60,135 nt of DNA from CAXXOK01 sp964640955 (GTDB lineage Bacteria; Bacillota; Clostridia; Christensenellales; Aristaeellaceae): positions 1 to 60,135 of the forward strand of contig CAZXJI010000020.1 in NCBI GenBank assembly GCA_964640955.1, read 5' to 3'. Both the position numbers and the translations under genes were made by a program. Shown one piece after another: positions 17,776 through 25,856 of the stretch. Every line of letters begins with the position of its first letter. Positions within the stretch are counted from its first letter, which is position 1. The notes beneath the pieces were generated by a model. The model had not been told where the DNA came from. It did no database searches and saw only the letters and a program-made list of their open reading frames with translations.

Positions 17776-18911
17776 TGCTTCACGCCTCCCATCTTCACTT
17801 TCTCCCGCCCGGCCAGCCTGTCGTCCCGCCGATTGGCCATGCCGGTCATCAACTGCTTGAGGAAGAGCACGAAGCCGCACAGATAGATGATGATCGCGGA
17901 AATCAGATCGGAGATCTGCGCGCTGTACATGGTCTTGTCCACATACGCGCCGCCGTTGGTAATGTGCTGGATAAAGAAGGAGGAGAAAATGGCCCCGACC
18001 GGGTTAAGCCCTCCCAGGAACGCGGCCGCGATGCCGTTGAAGCCCATGGCCGGAACCGAGGACTGCGTGCAGCTCCAGCGCTCAAAGCCGGTCAGGAAGA
18101 GCAGCGCGGCGCCGATGCCCGCCAGCGCGCCCGCGATGGCCATGGTCATGATGATGTTGAACTTTTCCCGCATGCCGCAGTAACGCGCGGCGTATTTGTT
18201 GAGTCCCGTCGCCCTCAGCTCGTAGCCGAACTTCGTCTTGGTCAGCAGCACCCAGATGATCACCGCGATGAGGATCGAAAGCGGGATGGCGATGGTCACG
18301 TATTTGCTGTTGTTGAACAGCGTGTTCAATCCCATGGTGGGCAGCATCGAACGGGGCGAATAACCCGTCAGCTCCAGCGTGTAGGGCGAAGCGACCTCCT
18401 TGACGTTGGTCAGCAGGATGTTGATCAGGTACAGGCCGATCCAGTTGAGCATGATGCTGGAGATCACTTCGTTCACGTTGCAGTAGGCTTTGAGCATCCC
18501 GGAAAGGCTGCCCCACAGTGCGCCCGCGACCATCGCGGCGATCAGGCAAACGTACCAGGGCAGATGCCAGGCCAGCGCGCAGTAGAGGCTGGCGCCCGCG
18601 CCCATCACGTATTGCCCGGCCGCGCCGATATTGAACAGCCCCACCTTGTATGCGAACAGGATCGACAGGCTGCACATCAAAAGCGGGGCGGTCTTGACCA
18701 TCGTGTCGCCCAGATACTGCAGGCGCTTGTTCGGCCGCGGGTAATAGAAGAAGTTCTTGACGACCGTCGTAATGGCCTTCCAGGCTCCGTCGGGATTGAT
18801 GAACAAAAGCACCACGTAGCCGATCAGCAGGCCCAGCAGGATGCAGAAGAGCGATGCGATCAGCGCCTGAAACGCGTTGCTGCGCAGGATAGGCTGGCGT
18901 TTCTTTTTCAT
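17772..18911 (-). CDS. BMP-type ABC transporter, first permease
   Basis: A 379-residue permease with about ten hydrophobic segments. Conserved features include the VGLFNIGAAGQYVMGA segment (about residues 90-105) and GFNGIAAAFLGGLNP near residue 295, typical of the YufP/NupP-like subunit. The C terminus is a basic cytoplasmic tail. It overlaps the preceding ATPase gene and the following permease gene by 4 bases each, so subunit production is tightly coupled. It would form a heterodimeric channel with the second permease. Confidence 0.9.
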   Translation of the reverse strand: MKKKRQPILRSNAFQALIASLFCILLGLLIGYVVLLFINPDGAWKAITTVVKNFFYYPRPNKRLQYLGDTMVKTAPLLMCSLSILFAYKVGLFNIGAAGQYVMGAGASLYCALAWHLPWYVCLIAAMVAGALWGSLSGMLKAYCNVNEVISSIMLNWIGLYLINILLTNVKEVASPYTLELTGYSPRSMLPTMGLNTLFNNSKYVTIAIPLSILIAVIIWVLLTKTKFGYELRATGLNKYAARYCGMREKFNIIMTMAIAGALAGIGAALLFLTGFERWSCTQSSVPAMGFNGIAAAFLGGLNPVGAIFSSFFIQHITNGGAYVDKTMYSAQISDLISAIIIYLCGFVLFLKQLMTGMANRRDDRLAGREKVKMGGVKQ

Positions 18912-20446
18912 TGGTCGATCTCCTCCCTTCTGGCGCCGGCCATGTAAAGCCCCAGCTCCTCGGCCGTGGCGTGCTTGGCGTCCACCCGGCCGACGATCTC
19001 GCCCTCGTACATCACCAGGATGCGGTCGGACACGTCCAGCACCTCGTCCAGCTCCAGCGATACCAGCAGCACGCCCTTGCCCTCGTCGCGCTGCTTCACG
19101 ATCTGCTTGTGGATGTACTCTATCGCACCGATATCCAGCCCGCGCGTCGGTTGTACGGCGATCAGCAGGTCGGGATCCCGGTCGATCTCCCGGGCGACGA
19201 TCGCCTTTTGCTGGTTGCCGCCGGACATGCTGCGCGCCAGTGTCACCGGGCCCTGCCCGGAGCGGATGTCGTACTGGTCGATCAGCTTATCGGCGTACCC
19301 GCGAATCTCCCCGCGCTTGAGGAAACCCATGAAGCCGGTGAACTGCGGCTCGAAATAGCGCTGCAGGACCAGATTGTACTCCAGCGAGTAATCCAGCACC
19401 AGCCCGTACTTCTGGCGGTCCTCGGGAATATGGCTGATCCCTTCCACGGAGCGCTGGCGGATGGAATTACGGGTGATTTCCTGCCCGTTAAAGAAAATCT
19501 GCCCGCTCACCAGCGGTTCCAGGCCCGTGAGGCCGTAAACGAACTCCGACTGCCCGTTGCCGTCGATCCCGGCGATGCAGACGATCTCGCCGGCGCGCAC
19601 CTTGAGCGATACGTTCTTCACGGCGTTGTTCTTGTGCGATTTGCTGGCGACGGTCATATTGCGGATTTCCAGAATCACGTCGCCCGGTTCCCGGTCCTCC
19701 TTATCCACCTTGAAGCTTACGCTGCGGCCGACCATCATGGAGGACAGCTCCTCGAAATTGGTGTGGGCGGTTTCCACCGTGCCCACGCATTTGCCCTTGC
19801 GCAGCACCGTGCACCGGTCCGACACGGCCATGATCTCGGTCAGCTTGTGGGAGATGAACAGGATGGATTTACCTTCGGCGGCGAGGTTCTTCATGATCTT
19901 CATCAGCTCGTCGATTTCCTGCGGCGTCAGCACCGCCGTCGGCTCGTCGAAGATCAGAATTTCGTTGTCCCGGTAGAGCATCTTGAGGATCTCGGTACGC
20001 TGCTGCATGCCTACGGTAATATCCTCGATGTTCCTGTCGGGATCCACGAACAGGCCGTATTTTTCCGAGAGCGCCACAACCTTCTGGCGTGCTTCTTTCT
20101 TTTGCAGAAAACCCATCCTGCACGGCTCGACGCCCAGAATGATATTATCCAGCACCGAAAAGCAATCCACGAGCTTGAAATGCTGATGCACCATGCCGAT
20201 CCCCAGCGCGTTGGCGTCGTTGGGGTCGCGGATCTCCACTACCTTGCCGTCTTTTTTGATGACGCCCGCCTCCGCCTGATACAGGCCGAACAGCACGCTC
20301 ATCAGCGTGGATTTTCCCGCGCCGTTTTCCCCGAGCAGCGCGTGAATCTCGCCCTTTTTGAGCCGCAGGGTAATATCGTCGTTTGCCACGATCCCGGGAA
20401 ATCGTTTGGTGATATTCAACATTTCAATGGCGTAGTTTTCCCCCAT
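18908..20446 (-). CDS. BMP-type ABC transporter, duplicated ATP-binding protein
   Basis: A 512-residue protein with two nucleotide-binding domains, as in sugar/nucleoside ABC importers. Domain 1 has Walker A GENGAGKS (about residues 38-45) and Walker B LIFDEPTAVLTPQE. Domain 2 lacks a good Walker A (GIDGNGQSE) but keeps the signature SGGNQQK near residue 410 and QPTRGLDIGA. The degenerate second P-loop is normal for this family. It energises uptake through the two downstream permeases. It is separated from the substrate-binding gene by a terminator-like hairpin that could lower its expression relative to the binding protein. Confidence 0.93.
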   Translation of the reverse strand: MGENYAIEMLNITKRFPGIVANDDITLRLKKGEIHALLGENGAGKSTLMSVLFGLYQAEAGVIKKDGKVVEIRDPNDANALGIGMVHQHFKLVDCFSVLDNIILGVEPCRMGFLQKKEARQKVVALSEKYGLFVDPDRNIEDITVGMQQRTEILKMLYRDNEILIFDEPTAVLTPQEIDELMKIMKNLAAEGKSILFISHKLTEIMAVSDRCTVLRKGKCVGTVETAHTNFEELSSMMVGRSVSFKVDKEDREPGDVILEIRNMTVASKSHKNNAVKNVSLKVRAGEIVCIAGIDGNGQSEFVYGLTGLEPLVSGQIFFNGQEITRNSIRQRSVEGISHIPEDRQKYGLVLDYSLEYNLVLQRYFEPQFTGFMGFLKRGEIRGYADKLIDQYDIRSGQGPVTLARSMSGGNQQKAIVAREIDRDPDLLIAVQPTRGLDIGAIEYIHKQIVKQRDEGKGVLLVSLELDEVLDVSDRILVMYEGEIVGRVDAKHATAEELGLYMAGARREEIDQ

Positions 20447-20547
20447 CCAGAACCAACCTCCCGCCCGCCGAATAATCTCATTCCATTATACAGTATCATG
20501 CCGAATAACACAAAGAAAAATGCCGACCCCTGTGCGGAAAGAATGGG

Positions 20548-20575
20548 AAAAGGACAGGCGAGCGCCTGTCCTTTT
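20548..20575 (-). terminator. Hairpin between the BMP gene and the ABC ATPase gene
   Basis: A perfect 12-bp stem AAAAGGACAGGC/GCCTGTCCTTTT with a 4-base loop lies about 20 bases past the bmp stop on the minus strand. It probably acts as a partial terminator and 3' stabiliser, giving more binding protein than membrane components. Confidence 0.75.
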
Positions 20576-20595
20576 CTCTCGTTCGGGGACGTCGG

Positions 20596-21753
20596 TCACT
20601 TCACGGTGCCCAGATCGTTCACGGTGATCTCGGTCGCGGGCATGGCGTCCACGGCGTTGCTCACGGTCAGGGTGCCGTCGAGCATCTCGGCGACGATCGC
20701 GGCATAGTCGTCCTGCGTGAAGGAATCGCACCACTGCGTCGTCGTGGGAATGCCGACGTAGTTCTCGGTGGGATCGGTGGACACGAGGCCCAACGTCTTA
20801 TACTGGCCGCCGATGCTCGCCCAGTCGTTGTCAAGAATCGTCGTGGTCAGCATGCTCTTGGTGGTGGCGGCCAGGCCCTTCATGGCGGAGGTAATGGTGA
20901 TGCCCTCGCCGTAAGCCGCATCCAGGATGAAGCTCTGGTCGACGTCCACGCCGATCAGCTTGCTGCCCGCAACCTTCGCGGCAGCTTCGCCGGCGGAGGA
21001 GTAGATGCCGCCGCCGCAGGCGAACACAACCTGCACGCCCAGGTTCTGATACCAGTTGTCCATGTAAGCGGTGATGTCCGCATCGCCGTAGAACTGGTTG
21101 CCGTATACGTATTCGAGGGTCACGTCGCCGGTGTTGCCCAGTTCCTTAGCGGCCGCGTCGGCGCCCTGCACATAGCCGAAGCCGTAACGGATCACGGCGG
21201 GAACCGCCATGCCGCCCAGGAAGCCCAGGTGCGTGTAGCCCATCTTCACGGCGGCGTAGCCGGCGAAATAGCCGCTCAGCTCTTCCTGATAGACGCAGAA
21301 CACGACGTTGGCGTACTCGGAATCCTCAGGCTGATAGTCGGCCGGATTCCAGGTGTACTGATCGCCGAACTTGGCGGAGAGCACGTCGCCGACCGCAACG
21401 TCCAGCACGATGAATTCCACGTCCGGATACTCGGGAGCCGCTTCCACAACGGTGCCGGCAAACGCGTAGCCGGGCATGACGATGACGTTGTACCCGTCCG
21501 CCACGGCCGCATCCACCATCGCTACGCGCTCGGCAGTGGAGTCTCCGCTGGGCTTATAGTAATTGAAGCCGATGCCGTTGGCCTCGCAGAATTCTTTGCA
21601 GGCTTCATAGGTCGTCTGGTTGAAACTCTGGTCGGTAATGTCGCCGTAGTCGGTAATCATCGCGACGCTATAGTCGGTCGTATCGGCCGCCGCGAAGGTG
21701 CACAGGCCCAGTACGAGCGCCAGTGCCAAAAGGATAGAAACAACCTTCTTCAT
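20596..21753 (-). CDS. BMP family ABC transporter substrate-binding protein
   Basis: A 385-residue exported protein of the basic membrane protein (BmpA/PnrA) family, which binds purine nucleosides in characterised members. A signal peptide occupies residues 1-23. The mature start is near AAADTTDYSVAMITDYG, and the family motif GDITDQSFNQTTYE follows. VFACGGGIYSS near residue 250 and GVDVDQS are conserved pocket segments. A Cys lies in LGLC, but the residue before it is Leu, which makes a lipobox unlikely; most relatives are lipoproteins, so membrane attachment here is uncertain. It is first in the import operon; an AGGAGGGG-like site precedes the ATG. Confidence 0.93.
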   Translation of the reverse strand: MKKVVSILLALALVLGLCTFAAADTTDYSVAMITDYGDITDQSFNQTTYEACKEFCEANGIGFNYYKPSGDSTAERVAMVDAAVADGYNVIVMPGYAFAGTVVEAAPEYPDVEFIVLDVAVGDVLSAKFGDQYTWNPADYQPEDSEYANVVFCVYQEELSGYFAGYAAVKMGYTHLGFLGGMAVPAVIRYGFGYVQGADAAAKELGNTGDVTLEYVYGNQFYGDADITAYMDNWYQNLGVQVVFACGGGIYSSAGEAAAKVAGSKLIGVDVDQSFILDAAYGEGITITSAMKGLAATTKSMLTTTILDNDWASIGGQYKTLGLVSTDPTENYVGIPTTTQWCDSFTQDDYAAIVAEMLDGTLTVSNAVDAMPATEITVNDLGTVK

Positions 21754-21809
21754 GACAAGTCCCCTCCTTGAAATTTTCCGTGCATCGTTGCACTGCGAAG
21801 TTCAGTTTG

Positions 21810-21838
21810 ATTATAGCAGATCGGCCCGCATTTTGAAA
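21810..21838 (-). promoter_or_regulatory. Promoter of the BMP importer operon
   Basis: On the minus strand TATAAT (21810-21815) has a TG extension one base upstream. The -35 region at 17 bases (TTTCAA) is poor, so the extended -10 is probably decisive. It lies about 57 bases before the bmp start. Confidence 0.5.
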
Positions 21839-21920
21839 GGGGCAATTTTGAGGGCGCGGCATTAAATTTGCCGCTCCGCGGCGGCCGGGGGACTATTTTC
21901 GACCGGGGCGCCGGTTTGCG

Positions 21921-21949
21921 TTGCCGGAGATTGGAAGCCATGGTATAAT
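21921..21949 (+). promoter_or_regulatory. Promoter of the HAD phosphatase gene
   Basis: TTGCCG (21921-21926), 17 bases, then TATAAT (21944-21949) with an extended TG element, 76 bases before the ATG. Confidence 0.65.
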
Positions 21950-22025
21950 AAGACGCGGCGAGGGCCCGGCGCCTTCGCCCGGCCGGCGTCCGTAGCGCCT
22001 CGCGGCCAACGAGAAAGGTGATTGT

Positions 22026-22853
22026 ATGGCGGAATTGAAAGCAAACAGCATGGAGGCGCTTCGCGCCAAAAAAGGTTATATTATCGATATGGACGGCGTC
22101 ATCTACCACGGCAACATGCTTCTGCCGGGGGTGACCGAGTTCGTGGCGTGGCTGAAGCGGGAGAAGAAGGCGTTTCTGTTCCTCACCAACAGCAGCGAGC
22201 GCGCGCCCCGGGAATTGCAGCAGAAGCTGGCGCGGCTGGGGCTGGAAGTGGACGAGAGCCACTTTTACACCAGCGCCCTTTCCACCGCCGCGTTCCTCAA
22301 GCACCAGGCCCCGGGAGGCAGCGTGTACGTCATCGGCGAGCCCGGCCTAGTGGGCGCGCTGTACGACGCGGGCTTCACCATGAACGAGGTCAACCCCGAT
22401 TACGTGGTGCTGGGCGAAACGCACACCTACAGCTTCGACCGCATCCAGCATGCCGTAACGCTGGTTCGCGGGGGCGCCAAGCTGATCGGCACCAATCCGG
22501 ACATCACCGGGCCCATCGAAGGCGGCATCGCACCGGCGTGCAAGGCGCTCATGGCGCCCATCGAAATGTCAACCGGCCGCAGCGCCTATTATCTGGGCAA
22601 GCCCAACCCGCTCATGATGCGCCACGGCCTGCGCAGGCTGGGCGTGGAGGCGGAAGAGGCGGCGATCGTGGGCGACCGGATGGATACCGACATCGTCGCG
22701 GGCGTGGAGAGCGGCATCGATACGGTGCTGGTATTGAGCGGCGTGACCACCGAGCACGAAATGCGCAAGTTCGCCTACCGCCCCATGTATATTTTAGGCG
22801 GCGTGGGCGAGATCGCCCCGGATTACCGGCCGGCCGCCGCGAAGGCCAAGTAG
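22026..22853 (+). CDS. NagD-like HAD-superfamily (IIA) phosphatase
   Basis: A 275-residue cytoplasmic phosphatase of HAD subfamily IIA. Motif I is IDMDGVIYHG (nucleophile and acid Asp near residue 22), motif II is FLTNSSE near residue 58, and motif IV is VGDRMDTDI near residue 217. The cap domain lies between motifs II and III. The start has GAAAGGTG 7 bases upstream. Substrates in this group are sugar phosphates or nucleotides, and the one here cannot be told. It is monocistronic with a clear terminator. Confidence 0.93.
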   Translation: MAELKANSMEALRAKKGYIIDMDGVIYHGNMLLPGVTEFVAWLKREKKAFLFLTNSSERAPRELQQKLARLGLEVDESHFYTSALSTAAFLKHQAPGGSVYVIGEPGLVGALYDAGFTMNEVNPDYVVLGETHTYSFDRIQHAVTLVRGGAKLIGTNPDITGPIEGGIAPACKALMAPIEMSTGRSAYYLGKPNPLMMRHGLRRLGVEAEEAAIVGDRMDTDIVAGVESGIDTVLVLSGVTTEHEMRKFAYRPMYILGGVGEIAPDYRPAAAKAK

Positions 22854-22874
22854 GATTCATCCGAAAAGATACGG

Positions 22875-22910
22875 ACGGGCCCGGCGGTTTTCACCGTCGG
22901 GCCCGTGTTT
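22875..22910 (+). terminator. Terminator after the HAD gene
   Basis: A 13-bp stem with one G-T pair (ACGGGCCCGGCGG/CCGTCGGGCCCGT) and a 6-base loop is followed by GTTTGC. It lies between convergent genes. Confidence 0.7.
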
Positions 22911-22949
22911 GCTCCGCAATGCGGGTTTTCGCTTTCTGCGCCGCCCGCG

Positions 22950-24692
22950 TCAGTCTGCAATATCCTCGCCGGTCATTTCCTTCCACTTTTTGCGGATGGC
23001 TTTCTGGTTGGTCATGCCGTAGTCGGGGTCGTTGGCCTCGCATTCCTCCAGCGTGCGCAGGAAATGCACGCACAGGTGGCCGTCGAAGTTGTTATCCGAA
23101 ATCGATCCGGACAGGTGCGGCACGTCGTGCATGGTCGCAAGCGTCCATACTCCGCTGGGCAGCTGAACGTACACGGGTTTGGGCGTCCAGGTGTTAACGT
23201 AGCCGAAGGCCTTGAACATGATGGCCGTATCGGTGGCGGTCAGCGGCTCGCAGTCCGCGTGGTGCCCGCGGCTGTACACGCGCAGCGTCCATTCCAGGTT
23301 GGTCGCGGGATCGAAAACCGTTAGGTGGCTGCCGGTGGAAATGTTCGGCTTGACCTCGGTGAACCAGTACAGGCATTTAACGCTGCTCGTGCTGGGGCCG
23401 GTGGCCTTGCCGGTATCGTCGTCGATCTCGGCGATCTCTTCCACGGACTTATCGTACTTCACGGCGGAGCTGCTGTACAGCTTCGCCTGCGTCAACGCGC
23501 CGGCCACGCCGTCCACGGTCAGGCCGTTGAGCTTTTGGAACTTCACGATCGCCGCCTGCGTCTGCGCGCCGTAATCGCCGTCGGTCGAGACGGTGTAGCC
23601 CAGCGCGTTGAGCGCTTTCTGCAGGGCCTTCACCTCGTCGCCGTTGGCGCCCAGCGACAGCGAAACGTACGTCGTCGAGCTGCCGGAGGACGAGCTGGAA
23701 TCGGAGCTGCCGGACGAATCGTCGGAAGAGGACGAGGAGGATGAAGACGACGAGGAGGACGACGACGAGCTGGATACGGCGCTGGAGGAATAGAGCTTGG
23801 CGTAGGTGTTGGGGCCTACCAGCCCGTCCACGGACAGCTTGTTGTTCTTCTGGAAGGAGCTGACGGCCGCCATGGTGCCCGAGCCGTAAACGCCGTCGAT
23901 CGTTTTGGTGTAATACCCCAGGGATTGGAGCTGGGTCTGCACGGCCGTCACGTCGCTGCCGGTATACCCTTTGCGCAGCGTACGCGTGAAGCCGCTGGAA
24001 GAAGAGCTGGAACTCGAACCGGAGCTGGAGCTGGAATCGGAGCTCGAGCTGGAGCTGGAGTCGGAACTCGAGCTGGAGCTGCTCGAGTCCGCGGCCTCGG
24101 CGAGGCTGTAAAGCAGGGCCTGCGTCCTGGTGCCGGCCAGGCCGTCCGCCGTGAGGCTGTGGGCCTTCTGGAAGGCGATCACGGCCTTGCGCGTGCCCGC
24201 GCCGAAACGTCCGTCCACGCCGTTGGTGCTATAGCCCAGCTTGACCAGCGCGGTTTGCAGCGCGGTCACCTTGTCGCCGCTGTCACCGTATTCGAGGGTG
24301 TTGGGGTTGGTGGAGACGCGCGTGGCGGAAGTCGTGGTGGAGGTCGTCGTGTCGTCGCCGGAATCCGAGGAGGAGCTGTCGCTTCCGTCCGCGTCGGCGT
24401 ACAGGGCGGTCAGCGTCAGATTGCCGGCCTTTCCGTCGGCGGTCAGTTTCTTGCTCTCCTGATACAGCTTTACGGCGATTTCGGTGCCGCGGCCAAATTT
24501 GCCGTCCAGGCCGCCCGGGTCGAAGCCCAGCGAAAGCAGGGCCTTTTGCAGTGTCAATACGTCCGAGCCCCGCGAGCCGTACTCGAGCGTGCTGTAAGTG
24601 GTCGTCGCGAGGGCGTCGCACGTGCACAGCAGCGTTAACGCCAGCGCGAGGGCCATCAGCCTTCCCGCGAGGTGTCGTGTCGTCAGCTTCAT
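22950..24692 (-). CDS. Secreted protein with four peptidoglycan-binding domains and Ser-rich linkers
   Basis: A 580-residue exported protein. A signal peptide (residues 1-29) is followed by four PG_binding_1 domains of about 65 residues, each with the pattern LxxGxxGxxVxxLQxxLxxLGY and DGxxGxxT. Between them are flexible linkers made almost wholly of Ser with scattered Asp and Gly. The last about 140 residues form a separate domain with a FDGHLCVHFLRT motif and a RGHHADCEP segment. It recalls the uncharacterised C-terminal domain often found behind such repeats in Clostridia; a Cys/His active site is possible but unproven. AAGGAGGG precedes the ATG at 24692 by 8 bases, and a promoter lies just upstream. 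It probably binds the cell wall and may remodel it. Confidence 0.87.
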   Translation of the reverse strand: MKLTTRHLAGRLMALALALTLLCTCDALATTTYSTLEYGSRGSDVLTLQKALLSLGFDPGGLDGKFGRGTEIAVKLYQESKKLTADGKAGNLTLTALYADADGSDSSSSDSGDDTTTSTTTSATRVSTNPNTLEYGDSGDKVTALQTALVKLGYSTNGVDGRFGAGTRKAVIAFQKAHSLTADGLAGTRTQALLYSLAEAADSSSSSSSSDSSSSSSSDSSSSSGSSSSSSSSGFTRTLRKGYTGSDVTAVQTQLQSLGYYTKTIDGVYGSGTMAAVSSFQKNNKLSVDGLVGPNTYAKLYSSSAVSSSSSSSSSSSSSSSSSDDSSGSSDSSSSSGSSTTYVSLSLGANGDEVKALQKALNALGYTVSTDGDYGAQTQAAIVKFQKLNGLTVDGVAGALTQAKLYSSSAVKYDKSVEEIAEIDDDTGKATGPSTSSVKCLYWFTEVKPNISTGSHLTVFDPATNLEWTLRVYSRGHHADCEPLTATDTAIMFKAFGYVNTWTPKPVYVQLPSGVWTLATMHDVPHLSGSISDNNFDGHLCVHFLRTLEECEANDPDYGMTNQKAIRKKWKEMTGEDIAD

Positions 24693-24744
24693 GGGCGTTC
24701 CCTCCTTGCCGGTACGCGGGGGCGATTTCCCCATAGGCGGGCAC

Positions 24745-24773
24745 AGTATAGCAAACTTTGGACGCACTGTAAA
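24745..24773 (-). promoter_or_regulatory. Promoter of the peptidoglycan-binding protein gene
   Basis: On the minus strand TTTACA (24768-24773), 17 bases, TATACT (24745-24750), about 50 bases before the start at 24692. Confidence 0.65.
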
Positions 24774-24898
24774 GCGCGCGTTACGAATTTGTTACTTCTG
24801 CCCGCCCGATAAAACTTTTTTCTTTGCTTTCGAAACGGGAAGGAAAGCGGCGTCGGATACGTTACCATTGTGTATCTTTATCCCGTCGCGAAGGAGCG

Positions 24899-25804
24899 AT
24901 GCCCGTGTTCAAACCACGCGCGGTTCTCTGCCTGTTTTGTTGCCTGCTGATGCTGTTTTCGGCTGCGTATGCGGAGGATTGCTTTACCATCGACGTCGAT
25001 TCGCTGGACCTGTCCCAACTGGACGACAGCGCCTATATCGAGCAAAACCTGACCGCGCAGACCCAGGGCCTGCGCGTGGTGAAAACCATCAGCGACAGCA
25101 ACGAGCTGGCCGCGCGCGTTCGCCTGACCATCCGTCAGGCCGAGACGGATACCCTGGTCTTCGACAAGAACTACGGGTACGTCGGCGGCACGTTCGACAG
25201 CGGCAACATCTACCTGCCCTACGTGGACAACAACCTCATCCCCTACCTCGTCACCCTGACCGTGGAGGATACGACCTACGCCGTTCCCTTCATGCACCAG
25301 CAGCCGAGACTCACCAACAACAGCGGCTGTACCTACGGCGTGCGTCTGAAGGAGCTCAATCCGTCGCTGACCGACGGCTGGGTGATGGGCACCATGCTCG
25401 ACCTGGCGTCGTTGCGCACAACCGGCGTTACGACCGTCCCCGTCTGCGCCAGCAACCTTTATATCGTGGGCCAGGCGACGGTCCGCGTAAGCGGAGACGA
25501 ACTGACCGTGACCCTTACCTTCGATCCCGCCGCCGACGTGGAGCTGCTTTCCAGCGCCGTGTACGTCGTGGGGGACGTAGGAACGCTGAGCTCCGTATCC
25601 CCCTCCCGCATCGGCCAGCCCGCGTACGCGCCGGAGCAGAGCATATCCGTCGCGGGGATGGACACGGCGCTGTTGTACATGCCCCTCACGCTCAGCTACA
25701 ACGCAGCGGGGTTGAGCGAGTTCGCCTACGACGCGGGCGGGGCCGACCTGGCCGCGCAGAAAGCGCTGTGGGAGGCGAACCTGCAGGCGCACGAAACCCC
25801 GTGA
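24899..25804 (+). CDS. Secreted protein of unknown function
   Basis: A 301-residue exported protein with a signal peptide (residues 1-26, ending SAAYA before EDCF). The mature part is beta-rich by appearance, with many alternating hydrophobic residues and few charges, and I recognise no domain. A GTG two codons downstream (24905) has AAGGAG at an ideal 8 bases, whereas the ATG at 24899 has only 2 bases, so GTG may be the true start. It is divergent from the peptidoglycan-binding protein gene, and the shared intergenic region may coregulate two cell-envelope proteins; that is inference. Confidence 0.75.
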   Translation: MPVFKPRAVLCLFCCLLMLFSAAYAEDCFTIDVDSLDLSQLDDSAYIEQNLTAQTQGLRVVKTISDSNELAARVRLTIRQAETDTLVFDKNYGYVGGTFDSGNIYLPYVDNNLIPYLVTLTVEDTTYAVPFMHQQPRLTNNSGCTYGVRLKELNPSLTDGWVMGTMLDLASLRTTGVTTVPVCASNLYIVGQATVRVSGDELTVTLTFDPAADVELLSSAVYVVGDVGTLSSVSPSRIGQPAYAPEQSISVAGMDTALLYMPLTLSYNAAGLSEFAYDAGGADLAAQKALWEANLQAHETP

Positions 25805-25821
25805 AGTTGCGTATCGTTGCC

Positions 25822-25851
25822 AAAAGCGTTCCCGTCATCGGGAACGCTTTT
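25822..25851. terminator. Bidirectional terminator
   Basis: A perfect 13-bp stem AAAAGCGTTCCCG/CGGGAACGCTTTT with loop TCAT gives a T run on both strands. It lies between convergent genes ending at 25804 and 25857. Confidence 0.9.
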
Positions 25852-25856
25852 GCTTA

